Below the pieces are notes generated by a model, which saw only the letters and a program-made list of their open reading frames with translations, did not search any database and was not told where the DNA came from. This document shows, one piece after another, positions 1 to 6,074 of a stretch of 6,074 nucleotides of DNA. The position numbers and the translations under genes are program-made. Source of the DNA: Chitinophaga pinensis (GTDB lineage: Bacteria; Bacteroidota; Bacteroidia; UKL13-3); the NCBI GenBank assembly GCA_945876985.1, contig CAMCQX010000110.1:1-6074 (forward strand), written 5' to 3'. Within the stretch, counting starts at the first letter, position 1. Each line of letters opens with the position of its first letter.

Positions 1-66
1 GGTTTATAATTTTATTTTTTGTTTTCATAATATTTTACGTTCTTGACCACAAATAAAATCATAAAA
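1..66 (+). promoter_or_regulatory. AT-rich leader upstream of the transporter gene
   Basis: This stretch is almost pure A/T and holds no gene. A Bacteroidota-type promoter would show TAnnTTTG near -7. The nearest candidate is TTTG at 18-21 with a TA at 13-14, which is one base too far away, so it is only a weak match. No Shine-Dalgarno is visible before the ATG at 67, only A-rich sequence, which is normal for this phylum. The true promoter may lie outside the window. Confidence 0.25.
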
Positions 67-1500
67 ATGGAACAAAATTCAAAAACAAATTGGGCACAAT
101 TCATCCCTTTAGTCATCGTATTTTTCTTTTGGGGCTTTGTGGCTGCCAGTAACGATATTTTAATACCGGTATTCAGAAAAGCCTTTGATTTAACACAAAG
201 TCAAAGTCAGTTTGTGTCTATTGCTTTTTATATTTCTTACACAGTTGGTTCTCTTATTTACATGGGAATTTCATTATTAATAGGAAAAGATTTGGTGAAC
301 AAAATTGGTTATAAAAATGGATTGGCTTTAGGTTTGGTCATTTCTGCACTTGGAACCTTGTTATTTTATCCCGCTGCAAACACTGGTTCATACACACTCA
401 TGTTAGCCGGATTGTTTACCGTTGGACTAGGTTTTTCATTGCAACAAACTGTTGCAAATCCATTGGCTATTGCTTTAGGACCAATTACTACCGGCTCTCA
501 ACGATTAACGTTAGCAGGTGGAATTAACAATTTGGGAACTACCATTGGGCCGCTTATTGTAAGTTTTGCTATTTTTGGTTCGGCTGCCTCTGGCAATACC
601 GATTTGAGTATTGAAAGTGTTAAAATTCCTTATTTAGTTTTAGGAATTGCGTTTTTATTAGTAGCAGTATTACTAAAATTTTCTTCTTTACCCGAACATC
701 CAAAAGCCATTGAAGAATCTGATGTTGACAATAAATCGGTTAAAAATTCTGCGCTAAAATACCCACAATTGGTTTTGGGTATGATTGCCATATTTTTATA
801 TGTAGGCGTTGAAGTTTCAACTGCCAGTAATTTACCTGCATACATGGAAAGTAAATTAGGTTTTGCCATTGGCGATATTGCACCCTATATTTCATTGTAT
901 TGGGCAAGTTTAATGATTGGCCGTTGGACTGGTGCGGTAGAAGCATTTACCGAAAACATGACTACCCAAAAAGTGCTACGTTTTGTAGCTCCTTACTTGG
1001 CATTTGGCGTTTTCTTATTTGTAAATGCTATTGCAAAGCACGACTTAACTCCTTTTTATGTTTACGGACTAATCATTTTAGTACTCATTGCTGCTGACAT
1101 TGCCAGCAAAGGAAATCCAGCAAGAATGTTATTAATATTTTCGGTTTTAGGAATTTTAGCATTGCTAACAGGCATGGCCACTAGCGGCATGACAAGTGTT
1201 TATGCATTTACAAGTGTAGGTTTATTTTGTAGCACATTATGGCCATGTATTTTTACTTTAGCAATTAGCGGATTAGGAAAAAACACCAGTCAAGGTAGTA
1301 GTTTTTTAATCATGATGATTATGGGCGGTGGAATTGTGAGTTGGTTACAAGGAGTTATTTCGGAAAACATAGGTATTCAAAATAGTTATATTATTGGTGC
1401 TTTATGTTTTGCTTACTTGGCATTTTACGCTTGGAAAGTAAGTGGCATTTTAAAAAGTCAAGGTATAGATTTTGATAAAAAAGTATCAGGTGGACATTAA
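67..1500 (+). CDS. Sugar:H+ symporter, MFS family, FHS (FucP/GluP-like) group
   Basis: Predicted inner-membrane transporter of 477 residues that imports a monosaccharide, probably by proton symport. Hydrophobic segments fit the 12-helix MFS fold, in two halves joined by a charged loop near residues 210-230 (PEHPKAIEESDVDNK). Helix 1 holds SNDILIPVF, matching E. coli FucP NDILLPQF, so D30 corresponds to the functional FucP Asp46. Other family matches are LFYPAA (99-104), QTVANP (127-132), YVGVEVS and, near the end, QGSSFLIMMIMGGGIV, like FucP YGSSFIVMTIIGGGIV. FucP Glu135 is replaced by Gln127, as in many glucose/galactose or amino-sugar members, so fucose should not be assumed as the substrate. 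E. coli FucP has 438 residues; this protein is somewhat longer, partly in the second half. I chose ATG 67 because it starts just before helix 1 in the usual way; an in-frame TTG at 43 would add eight residues. The next gene follows after 18 bases. The family is secure, the substrate is not. Confidence 0.93.
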   Translation: MEQNSKTNWAQFIPLVIVFFFWGFVAASNDILIPVFRKAFDLTQSQSQFVSIAFYISYTVGSLIYMGISLLIGKDLVNKIGYKNGLALGLVISALGTLLFYPAANTGSYTLMLAGLFTVGLGFSLQQTVANPLAIALGPITTGSQRLTLAGGINNLGTTIGPLIVSFAIFGSAASGNTDLSIESVKIPYLVLGIAFLLVAVLLKFSSLPEHPKAIEESDVDNKSVKNSALKYPQLVLGMIAIFLYVGVEVSTASNLPAYMESKLGFAIGDIAPYISLYWASLMIGRWTGAVEAFTENMTTQKVLRFVAPYLAFGVFLFVNAIAKHDLTPFYVYGLIILVLIAADIASKGNPARMLLIFSVLGILALLTGMATSGMTSVYAFTSVGLFCSTLWPCIFTLAISGLGKNTSQGSSFLIMMIMGGGIVSWLQGVISENIGIQNSYIIGALCFAYLAFYAWKVSGILKSQGIDFDKKVSGGH

Positions 1501-1518
1501 TTTAAAACAAATTCAATC

Positions 1519-2127
1519 ATGAAAAAAAGAAACATTTTATTAGCAGCATTATTTTGTTCATTTACTTATTTGGTAAACGCACAAAATATTAAAGATTATG
1601 GATTGGAAAAAAAGAATGCTACTTTTTACCTTGGCATTGGCAGTGGTATCAATAATAATTGCGGAGCAGCAGGATTTAAATTAGGCATTCGTTTAAATGA
1701 AAAAATGATTATGGACGCAGGCGTTGGAGTTGGATCTTGGGGCAGTAAAGTATCTTTAGGAATAGTGTTTAATGCCATTAATAAAAATGCTTGGTGTCCT
1801 GTATTAAGTATTTCACGGGCTAGCGGATTAAACGATGCAAATGTTAAATTAGAAGTAGAAGATACTTTTGGCGTAAAAAGCAAAAAAGATGTCAATATGA
1901 ATTTAACTGCCGCCACCCTGTTTAATATAGGAATTCAACACCAATGGATAAGAAAAAGTGGCAATAGATTAGTGTTAGACTTAGGCTTTTCAGTTTTAGT
2001 AGATGGCGGAAGTCATGAAAATATTGATTACACCATTCATTTTTCTGATAAAGGCAAAAACGACCTAAATGATTTAAAACCTGGAGGTTTAGTAGTAGGA
2101 TTTAGCTATAATTTTGGAGTAAATTAA
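1519..2127 (+). CDS. Exported protein, probable small outer-membrane beta-barrel
   Basis: A 202-residue protein that I cannot assign to a named family. It begins with a clear signal peptide: KKR, a hydrophobic stretch at residues 6-19, and cleavage expected after NA (20-21) before Q22. There is no lipobox cysteine at the cleavage site. The mature part of about 181 residues alternates short Gly-rich, amphipathic stretches (FYLGIGSGI, MDAGVGVGSW, KVSLGIVFNA, LVLDLGFSVLVDGG) and ends in LVVGFSYNFGVN, a typical last strand of Bacteroidota outer-membrane barrels. Its size suits about eight strands. The gene starts 18 bases after the transporter stop, so the two are probably co-transcribed, and it ends 37 bases before the large surface-protein gene. 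Possible roles are a structural or porin-like protein, but nothing in the sequence decides this. A soluble periplasmic beta-rich protein is an alternative. Confidence 0.8.
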   Translation: MKKRNILLAALFCSFTYLVNAQNIKDYGLEKKNATFYLGIGSGINNNCGAAGFKLGIRLNEKMIMDAGVGVGSWGSKVSLGIVFNAINKNAWCPVLSISRASGLNDANVKLEVEDTFGVKSKKDVNMNLTAATLFNIGIQHQWIRKSGNRLVLDLGFSVLVDGGSHENIDYTIHFSDKGKNDLNDLKPGGLVVGFSYNFGVN

Positions 2128-2164
2128 TTTTTTATTTAATACATTTTATCCGTTCTTTGCAAAA
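2128..2164 (+). promoter_or_regulatory. Short AT-rich spacer without clear terminator or promoter
   Basis: These 37 bases separate the barrel gene from the large surface-protein gene. They contain T-runs but no G/C stem that would make an intrinsic terminator. TTTG at 2156-2159 lacks the TA expected four bases upstream for a Bacteroidota -7 box. Read-through from the upstream gene is therefore plausible. Confidence 0.3.
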
Positions 2165-2175
2165 ATGAAAAACGG
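2150..2175 (+). promoter_or_regulatory. Weak inverted repeat around the first possible start codon
   Basis: CCGTT at 2150-2154 is complementary to AACGG at 2171-2175, and two or three more A-T or G-T pairs could form inside after one mismatch. The loop contains the ATG at 2165, while the alternative ATG at 2180 lies four bases after the stem. In the mRNA such a fold would hide the first start and leave the second one free. The stem is short and AT-rich and is not followed by a T-run, so it is not a terminator. It may be chance. Confidence 0.2.
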
Positions 2176-5100
2176 AAAAATGAAAAAAATATTTACTAAA
2201 ATCAAAATAATTATATTTGTACTTATTGGTGTTTTAACAACATCAATAATCAATGCACAAACGCTAAGCACCACAAGTACTTTTTTAAACAATAATGGTA
2301 GTGGTGGTGTAACTTTTAATTTACAAAATAACAATAGTTACCCAATTATTATTTCTGAAATAAAAGGGGTAATTGGTGCTACAGTCACTTCACCGGTTTC
2401 GCTATATTATAATCCAACACCAGTAAGTGGCGCCCCAGCGGCAATAACTACTGCAAATGGATGGAATTTAGTAGCATCTGGTTCTATATCAGCAGTGGCA
2501 AACACTACTACTACTGTTACTCAAACTTTACTTAGCGGTTTAAGTTTTACCATTCCTGCCAATACTACTTATGGTATTTTGGTTTATGCACTTAGTCAAA
2601 GGTATTTTACCATGCCAACAACAGGAACTACAACAATTACAACATCAGGAGTAAGTATAATTACTGGAGCAGGTATTGGATATGGAGGAACAGGAATTCC
2701 GCCTGTAGCACCTACTATAAATTCAAGAGGTTGGATTGGTGAAATTATTTTCAACCCGGCTATTCCATGCAGTGGCACACCAACAGTTGGTACTTCAACT
2801 GCTAATGTTGGTTATGCATGTGCAGGTCAACCAATTCTTTTGTCATTAGCGAACGATTCAATAAGAACTGGTTTGTCATATCAATGGCTTCGCTCTACTA
2901 CCGATTCTACAGGTCCATATTCAATAATGCCCATTGATACTACTAGGTCAACTTTAGATACTCAAACGGTTACTACTTGGTACAGATGTAGAGTAGGATG
3001 TGGAACTAATTACGATACTTCGGCATTTGTAAAAGTAACCACAAGTTCATCGCCTTTGGCTGGTACATATACAGTAAATCGTTTGCTTCCTCAATCTTCT
3101 ACAAATTATCAAAGTTTAAGTTTTTTAGCAACTGAACTTTCATGCGTTGGCGTAAGTGGAGCTGTAACAATAAACGTTGCTGCCAGCTCTGGACCATATA
3201 ATGAAACAGTAACTTTTGGAAATATTTCAGGTTCATCAGCAATCAATACAATTACACTAAATGGAAATGGGAATACCTTACAAAGTTCGGCAACTCCAAT
3301 CATTTCTTTTTTGGGAACAAAATATTTAACCATTGATAGTTTTAATATTACCGCTACCGGAACTGCTTTGAGTGGTTTTGGAATATACATTGGTAACCAA
3401 GCTCAAAATATTACCATAAACAGAAACAAAATAAACGTAGGAACAATTGCAACGGGAACTTCAAATGCTGCAATTGTTATTTCTGGTTCGGCCTCAGCTG
3501 CTACTACTGCTGGAAATAATGCTCAAAACATTATTATTACAAACAATGAAATTATAGGCGGTTATTACAGTATTACAGCAATTGGAAATGCAAGTTATTT
3601 AAATAACAGCCGACATATAATTCAAAACAATATTATCAGAGATTTTTATCTTTATGGTGTATATATTTCTAATGGTGATTCAATTGAAATTTTAAATAAC
3701 AATATTCATCGTTTAAACAGAACAACACTTTCTACTTTTTATGGTATTTATTTAGGAACAGCAAAAAATATTAAAGTAAAAAATAACTTAATACATGATG
3801 CTGGAACAGGTACTTATACAGCTTATCCTATTTATGTAACAACCTCGGTTAATGCAATTGGTTATGAAACCGAATTTATAAATAACGCTATTTATAACAT
3901 CAATACAACAGGAACTATTTATGGCATGTATTTATTGGGAACTCGCGACAGAATAAACATTTATCATAACACAGTAGCATTAGTAACAACTGGTGCTGGT
4001 GCCAATAGAAATTTATTTTTGGGTACTGCTCCCGATAACCATAAATTATACAATAATATCTTTAGTATTGGAGGTTCGGGTACTGGAATAAAATTCAATA
4101 TTTATGTTACAGCAGTTTCTACTTCGTTTAGTTCAAATTACAATGATTTTTCAATGACTGCCACTGCAGGAACTAATTATATAGGTTATTGGGCAGCTAA
4201 CACCACTACTTTAGCCGATTGGAAAACCACCTCTTTAAAAGACACCAATTCGCTTTCAGCCGATCCAGTTTTTGTAAATCTTACAACAGGAAACATAACT
4301 CCTCTTTCATCAAATATTGATAATTTTGGAACTCCTGTTGGTGTTTTAAACGACATAATTGGAAACATTAGATCAACTAGTACACCAGATATGGGCGCAA
4401 TAGAGTTTATTAGTTTATCAAGCGATATTGCAATTAGTAATATCAGTATTGCTAAATCTAGCGTGTGTTATAGCAGTGCTGATACAATCAAAATCACTGT
4501 CACTAATTTAATTGGTGCTACTATTAACTTTAGCACAAATCCTCTTACCATTGTATGGAGTCAAAGTGGCCCAATTTCAAAAACCGATAGTATTGTGTTG
4601 GTAACCGATACCTTAGGAGCTAGCTTAAGTAAAACTTATTTTGTTGCTAATTTTAACATGTCAACTCCAGGTTTTTATAATGCACGAGCATATATTAGAC
4701 CTTCTACAATTAATGGTATAATAACCAATGATACCATTAATTTAAGCGTCCCTTTTGAGGTAAAACCTATATTATCGGTTCTGCCTAAAACAAGAACAGT
4801 TACCAGTTCATTAGATACTGTTTTATTAGAAGCATTTTCACCAATTTTTCCAGGTGGAGGAGTGTTTTTTAGTGAAATTGCACATTACAAAGTTGCAACT
4901 GGTGCTCCTTCGGCAGGTTGGCCTACTTATTTAACAGCAGACGATTATGTAGAACTTACAGGTGTTCCAAGTAGTAGCATTGCAGGTTTTACCATGGAAG
5001 AATGGACTGGTACTGCGTTACAACATACCGTAACTTTCCCAACAGGAATAGTATTTAGCCCAAATGGAACCATGATTTTAGCAACTGGTCAATTAGGTTC

Positions 5101-6074
5101 AAGTACACCAAGCCCTACAAACTTTTATTACCATACAGGAAATACAGTAACACATAGCTCAACGGGTGACAATAGAGGTTACTTAATCAAAAATCAGTCG
5201 GGAACAATTATAGACGCAGCCGTTTATGGAACTTATGCTTTTCCAATAGCATCTGGCGTTACGTCTTCTGATTGGAGCGGAAATACACCTGCAGTTTCTA
5301 GCTCAGGTAACAGATTAAACGCAGCTGATAATAATACTTCAAGTTGCTGGGTTAATTCTGGTGTAACACCACAAAATCCTAATGCCATAAACAGTGGAAC
5401 TTCAGTGCCTGTTCCTGGTTCAATGACTGGTTTTAACTGGAATTATTTAGGGACTCCTTTCGATACAAATGCTAGAACAAAAGTTGGTCCTTATACAACT
5501 GCTGGAATTAGAGCTTATGTGGCTTCTTATACCAATTCTTGTGGTACTTTTTATGATACAGCATACATTACTGCTTCCTCAACTGTACCAGTAAAAATGA
5601 CCAATTTTGAAGGAACTAAAAAAGATAATAATGCAGTTTTAAATTGGGTAACTGTTTCAGAAATAAACAATGAATTTTTTATTGTTGAGCGTTCATTTGA
5701 TGGAATTAACTTTGAAAAAATTGGAAAAGTGAAAGGTAAAAATAATTCAATTGTAGTTTCAAACTACAGTTATACTGACCAAAATATTTTTAGTGATTTA
5801 AAAAATCAAATAGTTTATTACCGATTGAATCAAATTGATTTTGATGGAACTTCGTCAATAAGTAAAATGGTATTAATTACCGCTATCAATGAGGATAATG
5901 GTATTACAATTTTTCCAAATCCATCAAATGGTGCATTCAATATTTCATTTGAATCAAAAAATAATAGTGTAGCAAAACTTAAAATTATAGACGTTTTTGG
6001 TAAAACTGTTTGGAGCAATGAAAGGACTTTATTGAACGGAATAAATGATATAAATGTAATTTTAAATAAAGGAA
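2165..6074 (+). CDS. Large multidomain T9SS-secreted surface protein, 3' end missing
   Basis: The frame is open from ATG 2165 to the window edge: 1303 codons plus one base, no stop. ATG 2180 is in frame and gives a more typical MKKIF signal-peptide start. Numbered from 2165, the signal peptide covers about 1-31 (cleavage INA|Q32). Residues 32-200 are a Thr/Ser/Gly-rich, probable beta-sandwich region. About 203-293 is an Ig-like domain with C219, W241 (SYQW) and C275 (YRCRV). About 299-748 is a right-handed beta-helix, about 754-866 a CARDB-like domain, and about 886-1076 a lamin-tail-like domain. About 1083-1140 may be another beta-sandwich. About 1141-1240 is the fibronectin-like module (VPVKMTNFEG, VSEINNEFFIVERS, YYRLNQIDFDG) that usually precedes the sorting signal. 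From 1246 the T9SS type A sorting domain begins. The protein should cross the inner membrane by Sec and the outer membrane by T9SS, then be anchored or released. No catalytic motif is evident; an adhesive or glycan-binding role is inference. Typical endings suggest about 20-25 residues are cut off. Confidence 0.92.
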   Translation, partial: MKNGKMKKIFTKIKIIIFVLIGVLTTSIINAQTLSTTSTFLNNNGSGGVTFNLQNNNSYPIIISEIKGVIGATVTSPVSLYYNPTPVSGAPAAITTANGWNLVASGSISAVANTTTTVTQTLLSGLSFTIPANTTYGILVYALSQRYFTMPTTGTTTITTSGVSIITGAGIGYGGTGIPPVAPTINSRGWIGEIIFNPAIPCSGTPTVGTSTANVGYACAGQPILLSLANDSIRTGLSYQWLRSTTDSTGPYSIMPIDTTRSTLDTQTVTTWYRCRVGCGTNYDTSAFVKVTTSSSPLAGTYTVNRLLPQSSTNYQSLSFLATELSCVGVSGAVTINVAASSGPYNETVTFGNISGSSAINTITLNGNGNTLQSSATPIISFLGTKYLTIDSFNITATGTALSGFGIYIGNQAQNITINRNKINVGTIATGTSNAAIVISGSASAATTAGNNAQNIIITNNEIIGGYYSITAIGNASYLNNSRHIIQNNIIRDFYLYGVYISNGDSIEILNNNIHRLNRTTLSTFYGIYLGTAKNIKVKNNLIHDAGTGTYTAYPIYVTTSVNAIGYETEFINNAIYNINTTGTIYGMYLLGTRDRINIYHNTVALVTTGAGANRNLFLGTAPDNHKLYNNIFSIGGSGTGIKFNIYVTAVSTSFSSNYNDFSMTATAGTNYIGYWAANTTTLADWKTTSLKDTNSLSADPVFVNLTTGNITPLSSNIDNFGTPVGVLNDIIGNIRSTSTPDMGAIEFISLSSDIAISNISIAKSSVCYSSADTIKITVTNLIGATINFSTNPLTIVWSQSGPISKTDSIVLVTDTLGASLSKTYFVANFNMSTPGFYNARAYIRPSTINGIITNDTINLSVPFEVKPILSVLPKTRTVTSSLDTVLLEAFSPIFPGGGVFFSEIAHYKVATGAPSAGWPTYLTADDYVELTGVPSSSIAGFTMEEWTGTALQHTVTFPTGIVFSPNGTMILATGQLGSSTPSPTNFYYHTGNTVTHSSTGDNRGYLIKNQSGTIIDAAVYGTYAFPIASGVTSSDWSGNTPAVSSSGNRLNAADNNTSSCWVNSGVTPQNPNAINSGTSVPVPGSMTGFNWNYLGTPFDTNARTKVGPYTTAGIRAYVASYTNSCGTFYDTAYITASSTVPVKMTNFEGTKKDNNAVLNWVTVSEINNEFFIVERSFDGINFEKIGKVKGKNNSIVVSNYSYTDQNIFSDLKNQIVYYRLNQIDFDGTSSISKMVLITAINEDNGITIFPNPSNGAFNISFESKNNSVAKLKIIDVFGKTVWSNERTLLNGINDINVILNKG
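3059..4408 (+). other. Right-handed parallel beta-helix region of the surface protein
   Basis: Residues about 299-748 of the large protein. The module opens with AGTYTVN and VSGAVTINVAASSGPYNETV, a common lead-in to beta-helices in secreted Bacteroidota proteins. About eight imperfect rungs follow between residues 415 and 634, each built on a strand with paired Asn and a hydrophobic turn: NITINRNKI, NIIITNNEI, HIIQNNII, SIEILNNNI, NIKVKNNLI, ETEFINNAI, RINIYHNTV and HKLYNNIF. Regular Asn suggests an internal Asn ladder. The region closes with DPVFVNL, GNIRSTSTPDMGAIEF, the usual end of such helices. This fold is used by polysaccharide lyases and by adhesins. I see no recognisable lyase active-site arrangement, so binding or a structural stalk is as likely as catalysis. 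Confidence 0.85.
4820..5392 (+). other. Lamin-tail-like domain region of the surface protein
   Basis: Residues about 886-1076. The order of motifs fits a bacterial lamin-tail (LTD) Ig-fold: an opening strand VLLEAF with SEIAHYK, then DDYVELTG (926-933), a strand GFTMEEW, FPTGIVFSPNGTMILATG, GYLIKNQSGTIIDAAVYG (1005-1022), and a closing SCWVNSG with C1061 and W1062. In bacterial LTDs the phrase about an entity 'being an element' with D/E-Y-V-E-L, followed by a G-x-x-I/L-x-D-x-V-x-Y/W-G strand, is typical. In secreted bacterial proteins these domains are accessory and are often thought to mediate surface or substrate association. The first strand is less typical than the rest, so the boundaries are approximate. 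Confidence 0.65.
5900..6074 (+). other. T9SS type A sorting domain, partial
   Basis: Residues 1246-1303 show the type A C-terminal signature: ITIFPNPSNGAFNISFE at the start, then a strand VAKLKIIDVFGKTVW and the turn LLNGINDINVILNKG. In complete members the last strand, usually of the form IYLLKI followed by a basic strand, comes next. It is cut off here by the window edge. The domain directs export through the type IX secretion system of Bacteroidota and is normally removed when the cargo is anchored to lipopolysaccharide or released. Confidence 0.92.

Noticed and set aside
43..66. TTG at 43 as the start of the transporter
   Set aside because: It is in frame but would add only eight polar residues. 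ATG 67 gives the usual short N-terminus before helix 1, and TTG starts are uncommon in this phylum.
630..946. Minus-strand open frames within the transporter gene
   Set aside because: They lie wholly inside a well-supported coding gene, show no family features, and have no spacing or start context of their own.
900..1097. Second plus-strand open frame within the transporter
   Set aside because: The 65-residue translation is rich in Cys and Trp, has no recognisable motif, and overlaps a conserved membrane-helix region in the true frame.
1626..1916. Minus-strand open frame opposite the barrel gene
   Set aside because: The Pro/Leu-rich translation is typical of the complement of Gly- and Asn-rich coding sequence. 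The plus strand has a signal peptide and barrel pattern.
2119..2150. Intrinsic terminator after the barrel gene
   Set aside because: There are T-runs and an AT-only partial palindrome (TTAA...TTAA), but no G/C-containing stem.
2504..2515. Four tandem ACT triplets as a phase-variable repeat
   Set aside because: Four copies of a triplet encoding Thr are short, would not shift the frame, and fit the Thr-rich protein.
2146..4368. Several minus-strand open frames opposite the large gene (2146-2334, 2596-2778, 3109-3390, 4186-4368)
   Set aside because: All lie opposite the continuous plus-strand frame whose domains are recognisable, and their Val/Pro/Ile-rich translations mirror Thr/Gly/Asn codons.
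5830..6018. Minus-strand open frame opposite the sorting domain
   Set aside because: The plus strand here encodes the clear T9SS signature, and the antisense product has no features.

Overview
The window looks like an AT-rich chromosomal segment from a member of the Bacteroidota, by eye roughly one third G+C. The main reason is the third gene. It ends in a partial type IX secretion (T9SS) type A sorting domain, which is a hallmark of this phylum, and it carries the fibronectin-like module that usually precedes that domain. Both exported proteins also have signal peptides ending in Asn-Ala followed by Gln, a cleavage site very common in Bacteroidota, and ribosome binding sites are A-rich with no clear Shine-Dalgarno. 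I cannot name the genus.

Layout: three genes, all on the + strand and tightly packed. Positions 67-1500 encode a 12-helix sugar transporter of the fucose:H+ symporter (FHS) family of the major facilitator superfamily. After an 18-base gap, 1519-2127 encodes a 202-residue exported protein that is probably a small outer-membrane beta-barrel. After a 37-base gap, a very long reading frame opens at 2165 (or 2180) and stays open to the end of the window: 1303 codons with no stop when read codon by codon. It encodes a multidomain secreted or surface-anchored protein. The order is signal peptide, beta-sandwich-like N-terminal region, Ig-like domain, right-handed beta-helix, CARDB-like domain, lamin-tail-like domain, fibronectin-like domain, and the start of the T9SS sorting domain. 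Probably about 20-25 residues are missing beyond the window edge.

The spacing would allow transcription as one unit, and there is no convincing terminator between the genes. A joint function is not proven. The transporter would import a monosaccharide across the inner membrane, the barrel would sit in the outer membrane, and the large protein would be displayed on or released from the cell surface. I see no SusC/SusD pair, glycoside hydrolase, regulator, RNA gene, insertion sequence or CRISPR array. I found no clearly new system. The most notable item is the large T9SS cargo protein and its domain combination.
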